Shown piece by piece: positions 45,977-58,707 of a stretch of 64,000 nt of DNA. Position numbers and translations under genes: made by a program. Positions within the stretch are counted from its first letter, which is position 1, and each line of letters starts with the position of its first letter. The notes under the pieces are model-generated. The model was not told the DNA's origin. It did not search any database and saw only the letters and a program-made list of their open reading frames with translations. The DNA lies in the NCBI GenBank assembly GCA_000727475.1, contig KL647311.1, positions 1,227,017 to 1,291,016 of the forward strand, written 5' to 3'. Source of the DNA: Sarcocystis neurona (lineage: Eukaryota; Apicomplexa; Conoidasida; Eucoccidiorida; Sarcocystidae).

Positions 45977-48210
45977 ATCCCAGAAGAAAACAAAAGCTTC
46001 TCCGCGATAGAGAAGAGTGAAGGCTTTCAAGAGGACGCACGGCTTGCAAGACATCGTTACCTTGAAGGACTCAAGCAAAAAAGAGTCCGGAGAAAAGCGT
46101 GCACCAATTGTGTTTTTGTTCCCTTCATTCACTTCTAGAAGCTACAACAGTCACCCTCACACGGCGGGCAGGTAAAAAGCAAGCGACGGGCGGGTCAGGA
46201 CGTTCACAACTAAACCCGTTTCTCTGGACTCGGTTGCTTTTTCACGGCAAGGTGGCACTCAGAATCCGGCACCCACTCCGAGTATGCGCGCACGGTGGAG
46301 GGAAGGAGAGGAGGGTGGTGGCGAGACAGCCACAGAGCGCCGCTCTGTGGAGGAGACCCCCGTTGAATTTACTGCCTGCTTCAATATTTTGCGGAAAACG
46401 AAATCGTCACGCCGAATTCATTGCTGGCTTCTCCGCTATAGTGTAAGAAGAGGGAACTGTGTAACACAGGTAATGTCTTCCTACCGTACAAGTTTTTGTA
46501 TGTGCGTATGTGCGGGCTCCAACCGCGCGCCTGCACAGCAACTGCTGAGCCTGTGTCGTGCCACACTAGCTGCGTGTTCGCACGTTTGCAAATTCGTATC
46601 TGCTGTGAAAGAGGATGCAGAGGGTGAGTATTCTACGCAGCATAACGGTGTGGTTAAGTACGATCACTTGAAAAAAGAATCTAACTGTAGGCGCAGGCAG
46701 GGGAGAAAGAAGAGCTGTATTACTCGTAGCTGTGACAAGAAGGCGCGGGCGACGAAGTGTACATACTTCGTGATACGGTGGACACGAGGACGGCGAGATA
46801 TTTGGCATAAAGTGTATTCGCAGAAGTAGCGACAATGTCGTATCAAAACATCCAGGGGGAAACTGGGGACTTAGTCTTTCCTCACTGACGTAGAAGCTCT
46901 TCCGTAGTGGATCAGTGTCGCCTTTTCACATATGAAGGGTGATGCAAAAGCTGTATGCACCACGGGGAGCTATTACAAGTGGTTTCCACATCCCAAAAGA
47001 CGTACGCAGGAGATGTCTAGATGAAGAGAAATGCAGACGTAAATATTAAGTCAGCGAGGTCGTACTGTAAAAGGTGTGGGTGTGGGGATGTTTGTGTTCG
47101 TGTGTGTGCGTGGGTGTATACGTACACGTGTGTCTGCGTACGTACGTGTATGTACGTGTGTATGCCTTTACGTATATATCCATATGTCTGTGTATGTACC
47201 TTGTTCCACGCACATGTTTCCGCGGCAGCCACACGCGAATAAGACAGCAAGTTCTTGTGATTGTATGGCGCTCCGGAAAGCTAGATGTCTTATCAGACGG
47301 GGCGACGACAGGATGTGTGACGAAGGTTCGAAAACGTCACAGCAAGGCGGTGGCAACTCCAAACGCAACGACGGTCAAGTTGCACATAAGACATGATGAA
47401 ACTCCGTGACCCCTAACGAGGAGAAAGTTTGTGTTTGTAGAACCTTGGACATTTCTTGTCTGCGCAGCACTTCTAGCCTGCCGACAGGCTCAGGTAAAGA
47501 AGCTACAGGCATACGAATACGTGAGTGCATCCTACAGTATGTATGTGAAGGTGCGTGAACGTTCACATGCCTCTTGAGGGGAAAGAAAAAACAGCTTGGA
47601 ATGTCAGTCAGCAGCATCCATCGTACTGACACAGTCATCAATGATTATGAACGGCCGTGTACACTCTCAGCGAGCTGCGCGAGTAGACAGAACATTATTT
47701 TGTACGTATTAGGATCTTTAACGAAGAAGGCCACCATCGAGGAGGGACTAAGTCGGATAGGCCCTGCAAACAGGGGGTATAAATGTAACCTAGCCACATA
47801 GTGCACGTCACGCACGACGCACGTTGTGTGCAAGAGCACCGTCTCTCTTCCTGGAGGGACGAGCATTTAAAATAGACACCAACCCTGTTGGCAGCTGCTT
47901 AACGAAGACGTTGCTTTTTTTTGTTTTCTGAGTCCCGATTCACTACACCAGTAATTTAAATTTGTTTATGTAGAGCAGGACCACGGCGTGAAATCAAGTG
48001 ACCTCCTTAAAACGGTCCACTTCTGTTCTACCTCGAGAACTCGTGCTTCCCAGCAACGACTGCCGGCGTGAACGTACGTCATCCGCAGACTTGTAGTACC
48101 AATTGTTTTTCCACTTTTTGTGCACCACAGTTATATACGTAGTCTGTTGTACTGTTACGGCTCGCCTGTAATTGGTGTCTTTCACAACAGTTTTTGTGAG
48201 CGGTTTCGGA
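45977..48210. other. repeat-poor region, no gene seen
   Basis: Short open frames only. A TGTGTG/GTACGT stretch at 47080-47180 is the only low-complexity feature. Confidence 0.55.
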
Positions 48211-48720
48211 ATGTGGCTGTGTATCTCGTTCATGTCTACAGTATACGCGTCTTACGCGTCTGTGGACACACTTCGCGAAAATGAGGCCCTGAAAAACGCT
48301 TCCCCATCTGTAAGCGAAGACCCTGAAAGTAACGCTCGAGCACCAGACGGCTCAAGTGTCTCAATGTCTGGTGAAGCAGAGCAGGCAAGAATGAAGACCA
48401 GCGTTACGGAGGAAGCAAATTTTGAAAATATAAGAGCGATTGGAGATGAAAAGCAGGGCTTGACTGCCCAGTTAGTCGAAGCTTTGGAGACGCTGCGCGT
48501 TTATGCCAAAAATGCCGAAGAGCATAGCTCTTGGCCCCTAATCGAACAAGTGGAAGATCTGCAGAGCACGCTACAGAAGGTGACTTCCTTGCTTACAGAA
48601 GGTAAAATAAACTTCCCGACGGCGTGGGATGACACAACGGAAAAGAGACTTCAGGAGGTGGAACAATGGCTGACCATCACGAATGCAACAGTTGAGCAAT
48701 TACGAAGCAAGGTCGAATAA
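48211..48720 (+). CDS. small probable secreted helical protein
   Basis: An uninterrupted 169-codon frame runs from ATG 48211 to TAA. It begins with a short hydrophobic segment (WLCISFMSTVYASYA) that could be a signal peptide. Next comes an acidic Ser-rich region (residues ~20-70). The C-terminal half is helical and charged, with VEALETLRVYAKNAEEHSSW, EDLQSTLQKVTSLLTEGKIN and RLQEVEQWLTITNATVEQL, suggestive of a coiled coil or an Hsp70-lid-like helical bundle. Codon composition is normal, with no CAG runs. An acceptor-like TTTCACAACAG at 48180-48190 raises the possibility of an upstream exon. The function is not recognised; in coccidia, secreted helical proteins include dense-granule and microneme proteins, but nothing here assigns it to either. 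Confidence 0.6.
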   Translation: MWLCISFMSTVYASYASVDTLRENEALKNASPSVSEDPESNARAPDGSSVSMSGEAEQARMKTSVTEEANFENIRAIGDEKQGLTAQLVEALETLRVYAKNAEEHSSWPLIEQVEDLQSTLQKVTSLLTEGKINFPTAWDDTTEKRLQEVEQWLTITNATVEQLRSKVE

Positions 48721-49459
48721 ACAGCATGGGCGTCCTGTAGCAATGCAGATTCGCTGCGACAAGGCTTCCAGAGTTCAAATTAGCATTTGAATACCTTACG
48801 TGTCTACGTTACTCTCACACACGTCGACTGGAAGTGAAGCTGCAACAGCGAGTTTGTTTCCTGTCCGTTGCGGGCTCTACCGTACGCATATCAGGGGAAA
48901 TGTATTTCGCTTACACCATTCTGGCACATTGAGGTGGCGACATAACAACCCACAACGTACTCTACAATTTTGTTGTCAGCTGTATTGTGGTGAAATATAG
49001 TTTGCTGGACTTGTTCCTGCTATCGCACCCCAACCTGTTACAGGCAAGGGCGACTTCTCACAGGTATGGATGGGCCCTAGAGGATGTGACTGAGTATCGT
49101 GTGCAGTGTCCATGCTTTACCTTCCAGTAGTACAACCAACAAACTTCCAAACTGCAGTCCAGCTCGCAGGGCTTGTCTCCAAAAATGTGGTTCCACTTCA
49201 CTCCAAAAGTGGCTGAAACTACATTTGCCGTAGCAAATCGACTCGTCTGAAGTTACCTTCTAAAATCACCTTTCACTGCTCAATTTCCCCGGCGAGCAAA
49301 ACGAGCGTACAGTACTTGCACCTCTCGTACAATTAGAAAAATAACAGGTTCCACGTTTCTTGACCCATACTATATGAATGACAGAAATGCGAAATCATTC
49401 CACTTTAATGGCCTTCCGCTTCTTCCCTCGGCATTTGCCGTCGTACTAGAAAATATACA

Positions 49460-49775
49460 CTTCTCTATTTGAGGTATCACGGTATTTACCAAACTGACCG
49501 GGAATCTCCTGCCTCCAGACTACATGAATAACAGGAAGGCGGAAAAATTCCATCAGTAATAACCTCCCGCTTCTTCCCTCGGCATTTTCCGTCGTACTAT
49601 TGCACTTCTCCATTTGAGGTACCACGACAGTCACCAAATTGATCGGGAATCTCCTGCCTCCAGACTACATGAATGACAGGAAAGCGGAAGCAAAGTACTG
49701 AAGAGACTTGCACTCCTTTATTTGAGGTACCACGATAGTCACCAAACTGACGAGGAATCTCGTCTCGCCATCTTT
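49460..49775. repeat. degenerate tandem repeat, units ~110-145 bp
   Basis: TTTGAGGTA(T/C)CACG recurs at 49468, 49613 and 49721. Each copy is followed by CACCAAACTGAC-like sequence and GGGAATCTCCTGCCTCCAGA, and CTTCTTCCCTCGGCATTT occurs twice. On the minus strand each copy reads WR(Q/D)EIPxQFGxxRxTSN. Confidence 0.85.
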
Positions 49776-50661
49776 TTGTTTCATTTGTGACCTTACTCAC
49801 GTGAATCTGTACTATATTCCTCGAATTAAGGGTTCTGCTGTGCCAGAGTAGATACTAACAATCATAGAGCGGCCCGGACAAAGAAATTCCCGAGTCATCT
49901 CAGGCGTCTACGTAGAAAAGCATGGTTACGCATCAACTACCACCTCCCGCAAAGTTACGGTCCTGCCGTGTCATGATAGTTACGCGCAGTGACACGGCTG
50001 TCAAAAACTAAGCTTCAGACAGATTTGTACACGCGCGTGCTTGGTTCTACAGAAATATATACGTGCGTCAGCACCTCGTAGACAAGACCTGATGCTGCAC
50101 AAATCGTACGCCGTCGTTCTCAAGATATGTACGTGCGTACGCAAATCTACATGTATTTGCACAATTTATGCTTGCTTCAACGTCCTGGAGAGATTATAAT
50201 TCTCGATATAATAACCGATAACATTCATATTTGGCCGGTGAGCAGATCCCGCAGCATCCATCTGTAGGTGGTATGGTCATACCTGTCGACAGTGAAGTGG
50301 TTACACCGTGGCACTTGTACTGTGTTGTCACTACACACTTATGCAGGAAAGTCAAATGCAGCGAAGGCGCTTCCAAGGGGAGAAATTCTTCAAGGTAGAA
50401 AGAATCGTTTTTCAAACTTATCGAGCGCATGCGTTAAACTGTTGAAACACTGGTAAGACGTAAACGACTGTGAAAAAGTGTGCTTGTACGCGCATGCGTC
50501 ACGGTGTATTCAAGTCCACTGAGTAGCTCTAAACAACGTGTGCCTCGTGATAACCCCTAGAGGGCAAACGTAGAGCACTGAAGAGAAGTCTCAACTAGGC
50601 GAGCAGCAAACATACAGATTATTTTGTTTGACGTCTGCAATTGTACGGACGTTGTCTCCAG
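49776..50661. other. repeat-poor region, no gene seen
   Basis: Nothing recognisable beyond scattered GTGCGTACG motifs at 50060-50140. Confidence 0.5.
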
Positions 50662-50814
50662 CACACAAGATACAAACAAAGAAATCCGCAGTTTTCTGAA
50701 ACAGTTGATGGGAGTCGGCACGTTTCGCTACGAACGGGAATGTGCCGGCTATCTCGTCGTGTGTTACTACAGCGAGGAGTCCACTGCGTCGCTTTACTTC
50801 GTAGCAAGGAGAAG
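50662..50814 (+). CDS. internal exon candidate, possibly of a SAG-type surface antigen
   Basis: The segment lies between a good acceptor (ACGTTGTCTCCAG) and donor (GAAG|GTAAAC), phases 2 and 2. It encodes EIRSFLKQLMGVGTFRYERE followed by CAGYLVVCYYSEESTASLYF. A Cys-x-Tyr strand followed by an Ala/Ser-Leu-Tyr-Phe-Val motif is reminiscent of Eimeria SAG surface proteins, but this comes from memory of the family and was not checked. Partner exons were not located. Confidence 0.35.
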
Positions 50815-52594
50815 GTAAACGTGCACCGTTTGCGTCCTAAAGGCGAAAAATGCCACTCGAAGAGGACTGGATGAAAGTATATGGGTGGTTTATTCTTTCC
50901 CGCACGGAGGACGGTAGTCCACACACCCACAGCACTGGCACTACTCCGTCGTTACTCACTAGTTCTTCAAAAGTACACTGTCTCCACCCATGGGACACAA
51001 GGGCTGAAAAGGTTCCTTGCAAAAAAAATGTGCCCACGCAAGCGTTGCGACCCACGAGTGAAGAAAGTCAAAAACACCCTCATGTATGCAGATGCACACA
51101 GGTGCACAAACGTGAATATAATGTGCACACGGGTTCTACACGTAAGTGTAGCGCTCGCGCGTACGAGCGCACACGCACACACCTTAGGCAGGGGGGAGAC
51201 CAGCCGCTTTTCGCTCCACTTCTGAGACACAGAAAACCAAGAAACACAGGACAGTGAAGCTTTTACAAAAAAAAGGCTTCTTAACCGCATCAAAAAAAGA
51301 GATGGCTAGAGCATGCAACGTAACTGGATACGATGGAATTGGAACTCGTTGGCGAGCTTCTTTGAACACAATGCCAGGTAATAATACGCAAATTAGAGGG
51401 CGAGAAAATGGAAGCCGTAGCAAATTTGAACTTCTCTGCAATAACACATGTAGTGGGCTTTTACAACAAAAGGTTTGTCTGCGGGTGTTCCCCGTGGCTT
51501 TCTGCAAACTTCTCAATAACAAACCTACACCCGAGAGATATCTGCAAGCCGCGCGCATAAACGTTCACGCAGTCACCTTCCAGTACCTACATTCCGGGAA
51601 CTTTCCCGAGCTACACAACGGCTATCCAATTACAGCGTCATGTCGCCCATTTTCCGCCAATAGAATAATCACATCACGCACACTGGCGTACATGTGAGTT
51701 TATGTATTAATAATACGCGCTTGTTTCAGCAGCCTGCGCTTCTCAGTATAGAGTTCTTTATTGAACGCCTACCACCATACATGTTCTCCATACGTGTGTC
51801 ACAATAGACTACATTACTGATTCCCCACACCGTCACGACATCTGCATTTCTGTAGCCTTCTGGTCTCTTCTGTGCTTTCGTGTCCACACTGTTTAAGCTA
51901 GGGTCACTTCGACATAGTCCCGAGTGCAGATGTGTGTGCGCTTCATTTGTGCACTGAATATCTCTATCTCCTCATCACATCTCCTACACTTTCCCCCTTC
52001 TTCAACCGTCCGCATGTACTGACCCATGGGCAATTACGTGTACCTTCGTTCTGTATTAAGTCCACACGCGTACTGTTTCTTCTTTTGTGGTTAACCCGCT
52101 TTGGTTCTTCCGCCAGCAGTCAGCTGGCATGTGACACTTTGTTCTACAGAGCATCATCGTATCTATAAAATATCCGTGTTTGTTATACTTTCATCTCCAC
52201 GTCTATCCTTTGTATGCAAACGTCTTCCTCTGAGTGTAAATATCCTCTTACACGTCACACATTTCTATACACAGTAGTTTGTGCAGACATATGTGCGGGT
52301 GTGTGCCTTCAGAGTTTCCACAGAGTGAACGCGTTGCCTATTTCATGTTATCCCGCAGCCGCTACGCGAGCTCTTTACCGGCGTGTCTCCGCCACCTGAC
52401 ACCACCATCTTGTAACAGCCATCACTACGGGGATTGCTCACGCACTCCTCTGCTATCTGCACTGTGTGTCTTGCTAGTAAACTGGTTGAATCAGTATGCA
52501 TCTGCATCAGTGCCCCCTTTGTCTGCGTGAAGCAGGAACGCTGGGGCTACAGCTTTGTCAGGAACATCAGCAGCTTCGCCGATGCTGCGGCATC
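50815..52594. other. repeat-poor region with weak exon-like stretches
   Basis: Plus-strand reading ACNVTGYDGIGTRWRASLNT at 51301-51380 lies between an AAGAG acceptor-like site and a CAG|GTAATA donor and could be an exon. The rest, down to the transaldolase stop at 52595, shows no gene. Confidence 0.4.
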
Positions 52595-55500
52595 TCAAAC
52601 CGTGGCGGCAGGGACTTCGGCGGAAACTTTCTGCGTGCCAGCTGTGGCTTCTGACGTGTCAGCGGATGTGCCTGTCTTATCAGTTTCTACGTTTTCGGCG
52701 TGCACGACCGGTGTTGCTTCACTATTCTGGTGTGTGTTGCTCGCTGCAATTCTCTCCGCCACCAAGCGCTTGAGGGCCAGCAGATCCCTATTGAAAAGAC
52801 GGATGCCCTCCGCAAGTTTCTCTGTAGCCATGGGATCTTCATTCAGCGCCCAGCGGAAAGTTTTCTCGTCCATGCGTATAATTGTCTCCTCTTGGTCTTC
52901 GATGTTACCGTCGCTGTCGGCTGCTGCTGCTGTCCCATCTGCAGCAGCCTTCTCCGAGACCTTGTTCACCGTTGAAATAGCGCTGTTCTCTGTGTCTCCT
53001 GCCTCTGCTTTCTCGGAAACACCAAGCCCTGCGGAGATGTTTCCATCTCCCTTAGCTGCAGCTGCTGCAGCCTCCTCGGTAGCGCTACCGGCAGCTACAC
53101 CCAAACGGCGGGTCACAATGGAGCCACTGCACGCCTCCAACTCTGCCAAGAGCGCTGGTGAAACTGTCACCTTGTCGCAGCCTGCTAAGCTGATGACTTC
53201 TCCTGGACACAAAAACGGAAGTTAAAAAATTCCGTAAGCTCCCATGGATATACATCTATAATGGGCAAGTGCATGGCACTCACCAGCAATTTTTGCATTA
53301 CGCGCAAAGGGATACACCACTGAGATCTGTGATTGTTCTCCTGACAGTGTAGAGGAAGCTGCACCAGCGGGACACTTTTTTAAGACACATTTCTTCGTGT
53401 ATCGACGACGAAGCAACTTCGCAGGGAAAAGGACTTCCTTAGTTTGCACACAGATGTGAAGAGATGAGCGTTTTTTCTTCCCTTTCTCTAGTGACGACAA
53501 AAGAGCTCAATGAATGAATATCCACTACGGTCTCAGCAGCAGCCTCGGAACGAGCAGTCAGAGCCGCAGCGGCATCCTCCATCTGCGCAGCAATTATAGT
53601 AAGTGCTGATGTCGCAGGAAGAGCAGTAGCACCGGGGTATGCAGCGGCAGCAGCAGTTGAAAATGGCGCAGCTACAAGAGGAGGGCCACCAGCAGCAGCA
53701 TGAAGAACAAAAATAGTAACAGTACGCGCAGCAAGAGTCTCATTCGTTAGCGTGCGGGTGACATGCGACTGCTCACCGATGTTACGAAAAGATGCAGCCA
53801 TTACAGTTGTTTTGTAGTCGTGACGCTTAAAGTATCGATACACACGCTTCACACGCTGCACGCCCGGATCGTCATCTCCTTCGTAGTTGACTGCCGGTGC
53901 ACCGTTCAATCTATCTTGCTGCTTGTGCCAGTCCAGGATGCGTCCTACAAATGGGGAAACAAGTGTCGCCCGCGCCTCTGCTGCTGCTACCGCCTGCAAA
54001 ACGACATCACAGCGCGGCGCACACACACAGCAGAAGGTATGAAGAAAACGCAGAGGCGGGGCCAGGCGCCTGCAGTAACACAAGGAGAACGACGAAAGTC
54101 GCAAAGAAATTCCACACGCACAAGAAGAAAGCTGCCGCAATAACAGAATCGTCAAAGAACATGGCAACTAGGGCACATAAAGAAATAAGTCAGAACGCGA
54201 ACGCACGTGGCGCAGAGACAGAGGGGTGGGGAACTACGACAACGCACAAAAGAAATATACACAGAAAATGAACACGACACGCCTGCAGAAGGCCGACGGA
54301 ACTGCTGCACAGGGACGCACCATCACCCGGTCTTTTCAGAACGCAAAACATTCAAATCCTCCCGCAGATGTACACCCGGACAGAGCTGACGGGTTTCTCC
54401 GCTCTTTCACACGACACGCACTCGTTAGCTCTCCAACTGCTCCCTTCAAAGAAAGGAACCACATCGCGTTATTCTAGACCTCTGCAGCCCCATGACGCAA
54501 AGCCACTTTTCTCCAGCAGAAAAAGCTTACACATTTACGTGCACAAACCTACGTGTTACACACGAGTTTCGCGGTGTAGATACACTCGTGGAAACCACCA
54601 TGTTTGACACTCACAAGCCAAAGGCTTCTTCACGGTGGCTATTTCCCAATGCAGCCGGCTCCTGCACGCATGAGAAGTAATCTCTCCTGCCACTACGCCA
54701 GAATTACGTGACGCAACCTGCCTCGCAGCCAACCTGGGTTGAGGGGAACTCGTGAGAGCCATCTGTCACCGTTTCACGCAGGATTTCTACCGTGTGCCTG
54801 CGCCATATACAGCCGGCAACGATTCTAGCTCCTGCAACATTTCTGCCACCCGTGCACCGAGCTCGCCGCTAGGTCTCCTATTTCTGGTTCACGTGGTGTT
54901 GCCAGTAGACCTTAACGTAGAGCTCGCTACTCATCCACCCTATTATACAGCTAGTGCCACCGACGCAACGACATGAAAAAAACTGTACGCAAAGCAGCAG
55001 GTCTACCTCCCAAAGAGCGACATATACACACCTGGCAAAAGCTGAACAACAGCGTCATGTTGCAGTGGATGTTCTCCTTTTCCAGACGCTTCGCTGCCTC
55101 ACATCCCTCCCACGTAGACGCTAGTTTTATCAATACCCGCCTTGTGTCCACGCCTTCCTTCTCATACAGAGATATCAGTTTGCGAGCCTTCTGCACAGAG
55201 CCTACACAGAGCAGCAAAACCCACAAGCCCCACACACGTGCCGCAGACTCTTAGTGTCTGCACGTGAAAATAAACGTATATACATATATATGGCGGAAAG
55301 AACCTAGATCACACGACACGCCTGTTGAAGCGTATGCCGGTGTGTACGCAGCTACCTGAAGGATCTGTCGAAAAGCGCTATACTGCTGAACAAAAAAGTA
55401 TGGGCGCAATAAATATCCTCAGCACTCGTGTGTATACGTACCTGTAGCACACAAGTTTTCCACAGAATACACACCGCAGAAAAAAGCTCTTCGTACAAGG

Positions 55501-57654
55501 GCAACAAAGGCAAAAACAGCACCTGCTACAGGCAGCGTAGAACATGTGCGGTCGCTCACCTTCCACGTCGAAGGAGAGAGCAGCAGGAACCTCAGTGCTG
55601 ACGACCCCAGGCACACGCTTCAAAATTTCAACGCCGAAAAGGACGAAAAGGCGATCCACCGTCTCTTCTACCAGAGCGTCTTCCTCCGGCTGCAGAACAG
55701 ACACATCCACGCAGTCCCTCTTGTAGACGAGCCTACACGTGTTTGTCTTGTCCACGCGTGCCCTGTTCGAGGTATCTGTGTAGGGTCCCGGAGACACGTG
55801 TTCGCGACGACGAAATGAGAAGCATAACACTCACTCTCAAAACTTACCTTTCACATAAATACACGTCTATGCGTATGAACACCTATACCATGCATACTTT
55901 CAACGGAAGTTTTGCTCTCTACCGCCTGACTTGAACACAAGCTCATACTGCACCCGCCTCTCCTACTTATAAGCTCTGCTTGCTTAAAGGATAGATGTGA
56001 ATAATCGCGTGTCGCCTTGTTCGTTTCCTGTATCCCAAGGACTTCTTTTGACTGGGAGAGAAACAAGCATACATGCTTTCAAGTTTCCATTGTGTGTTGG
56101 CTGCGTAGTCATGTGTGGGTGCTACAGCCAACCGCTGACGTACACACAAGTATGTGCAGACACGCGCAAATACAGAGACTAAGGTAGACGGGGAGCGACT
56201 GATACGTAGGGAAGCAATTTCGGATAGAAGACTACGTAAACACACGAACTCGTCCACGTATAGCACAAAATACAGGTGAACACACTGTCCGCGGAGTGCA
56301 TAGTTTTAGAATGGCACACCTGCGCAAGCTCATTTGACAAAAAACTTTTTTCCAACGCCTGTGCCACACCTTTCACACGGGATATTATTCAGATGAGTGA
56401 GTGTAGCCGGGTGGAATCAACCCATGGTTGTACATGTGCGTGTGCGCGTTTTACGACTTCACTACTGCAACAAACCTGCGGTGCGCACACAACATGTCCG
56501 TGCACAGCTGGTCACGTACGCTACGAACGCCGCGTAGAAGTCGGTAGTGAGGCGCTGCAGCTGTGCTCTTCATCATCTACGTGCACGGAGGAACACGCAA
56601 GCAGAAGTACATATCCACGTTTGCATGTGCGTTAGACGGGCACGCGCATGTAACAATAGACATACGCTCGCTGCCGGCGCGCCGCCGCCGCTATTGGCGC
56701 TGCTGTTGGTGTGAACTGGCTGGTTTTCGTGCTGCTGGAGCGCTTCGCGGGCAGCAGCAAGTGCCTTGTCCAGGAGGTGCGCATATTGAGGCTTGTTGGC
56801 GACTTTCAGGAGCAGAGACGGATTTGTTGTTGCATCCTGCGGAGAGAACTGCTCGATTTCTTCGAAGTCTCCAGTGTCAGCGACTACAATAGAGTAGCGC
56901 TTCAACTCGGCCAGCGCGCTCGGCTCGTTCTCCCCGCGGGGGTACTACAGAGAAATATATCAGTACAGAGAAGAGCAGAAGACGTCATAATGAAGTCGCA
57001 GGGCGCCACAAGCGCGGCACACTGAGAATAAAGAGCAGCTGGATACATGTGGTCGTGGTGGGACAGTCCCACGCACAAGAACACACGGACGGGTAGCAGG
57101 AATTCACAAGGTGACCTAATTATATGCAGAGAACATTACGGCATGTAACGTGAAGGACAATACGGTAAACCGCGTCAGACAGTGCTTCGAAGGGACAAAG
57201 TGTCAATAGAAAGTCTGTGGCCCTCCATACTCGATATGAATTAGCAACCCGCATAATCTGGAGCTCCCGAGCCCAACAACATCGACACTGCAGGGTTGCG
57301 CACGCTCTCTGCGCTTAGGGACCAAACAAGTCCGAAAGGCAGTGGATACACGGTATCATTTTACTCACGCCGTAGACATCCGAAATATATGCCGTTAAGA
57401 CCTAATCTCCAACATCACCGGAAACGAGGACGCCCACCTAGAACACCCGTAGCTCCGCACCGAGCCCAGACGAGTTCCAGAGGACTGTCCAGTTTATTTA
57501 CATGCACTTGTCTGGTCACTGTGCAGGAGGCGGTGAATCTTACGCGTTGAGCTGATGCCACTGCGCCCTTGGCTCGGGGGGACGTAGCACTCGCTCTCCT
57601 TTTCGCGGCGCTCTCTGCGGAGGCAGCGGCACCTCGTTTTTTCGCAGGCGGCAT
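52595..57654 (-). CDS. transaldolase, complete six-exon gene (504 codons with stop excluded)
   Basis: Transaldolase moves a dihydroxyacetone unit between sugar phosphates in the non-oxidative pentose phosphate pathway. Exons read 57654-57544, 56944-56666, 55689-55560, 55201-55032, 53993-53777 and 53202-52595, with phases 0,0,1,0,1 and GT-AG borders throughout (for example CGC|GTAAGA, CTGCAG|CCG, CAG|GTGTGT). Expected catalytic residues are all visible: Asp60 in VVADTGDF, Asn78 in TTNPS, Glu163 in VSTEV, the Schiff-base Lys199 in [11 protein letters not shown], Asn221 in HCNMTLLFS, Ser243/Arg248 in [10 protein letters not shown] and Ser298/Arg300 in ASFRNIG. The enzyme is eukaryotic type but about 170 residues longer than the usual ~335. 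It has a basic Ala-rich N-terminus (residues 1-40, KKR and KRR motifs), an acidic/Ala-rich insert at about 340-408 just before the DEKTFRW helix, and a 48-residue polar tail. The start is the first ATG of exon 1. Identification is very secure; exact N-terminus slightly less so. Confidence 0.95.
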
Positions 57655-58461
57655 GGTATGAAAAAGTGAGTTATTCCACGTGTAAGTTGGGAGAATTCTG
57701 TTGTCAACTGCCGGAGACGCAGAAACACCGTCCGTTTGATAGAAACGCAGGCAGACTCGTCGAAGATGCAACGATTTCGAAGCAGCGCCGACGAAAAAAA
57801 GTTCCAACTCGCGAGAGGAGTGAAAAAATGTGGTGACGCAGAAATGGTGTATCTGGCAGTGCAATACGAAGATATGTCGTAACGAGACGTATCACGGCAT
57901 TCGAAAAAAACGTGGGGAGTCTGCCCCGCGTGGTTTTTTGGTGTGGACCTACTCCGTAGCACACACGGCTAGCCAATGCGTGGCGTCGTGCTGGAACATG
58001 TGAGGAGTTGCAGAAAGCGTACAATGGTACGCTGAGAAAGCCAGCGTCTTTTACGTACATCCCTGTGGAAAAAAGTACTTCTTTGACGAAGCCGTATAGG
58101 ACCAAAACCTTGCACGAGAGGATCCCAAAACACGTTGGGAGTCCACGTAATACGACTGTTCCGCCCACGGACAGTCCCGTCCATCCTCCCGCCGGCGACA
58201 AGTCTCCATGACGGCCCACGGATGCGGTGAAAAACACACTGAGCGGCTGCCACCCTGGGTGAATGGTATTCAGAGATGCACACGTAGCCGTTTTTGCGCT
58301 TTTCCACTGCTAATTACGGGTGCCAACATCGTGCGAAGTCAGAGGTACGTGATGCTTGACGGTGTGCGTTCTTCCCTGAAGGTGACGGGGGCGCACGCGG
58401 GCTCCAGGAGCAGACGCGGAACGAACGCCTGCCGCCGGAAGGCGTAGAGCTGTCTACGCTC
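57655..58461. other. upstream region of transaldolase
   Basis: Presumed promoter and 5-prime region of the transaldolase gene. No TATA box or known coccidian promoter motif was identified. Confidence 0.4.
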
Positions 58462-58707
58462 TCAAAACCTGCAGCAGTTTCTGGAAATCCCGGGAGTACT
58501 CTCAAGTACACAATCCTTGTCCTCAGAGGTGTCTGAGTCCTCAACGTGTGCAAGACTTTCCACGAAACCCACCGAGTCCTCCGGGGACTGAACTCCGTCA
58601 CCCCGCACCTCTCCGGCTGAATTACCACCATTAACTCGTCCAGTGCCCATACGTTTCCGTACTGTATTCGCAGTGCTGGCCACAGCAGGCAGATGTGCGT
58701 AGAACAT
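58462..58707 (-). CDS. small hypothetical ORF or first exon
   Basis: An ATG at 58707, with a TTTTATAA sequence just upstream on the same strand, opens 81 codons. The peptide goes from a mildly hydrophobic start through a basic stretch (ANTVRKRMGTGRVN) to an acidic Ser-rich region (HVEDSDTSEDKDCVLES). A donor-like CTGCAG|GTTTTG lies near the end, so it may be a first exon. No family is recognised. Confidence 0.3.
   Translation of the reverse strand: MFYAHLPAVASTANTVRKRMGTGRVNGGNSAGEVRGDGVQSPEDSVGFVESLAHVEDSDTSEDKDCVLESTPGISRNCCRF

Noticed and set aside
52434..53225. Plus-strand frame of 263 codons
   Set aside because: Antisense of the last transaldolase exon.
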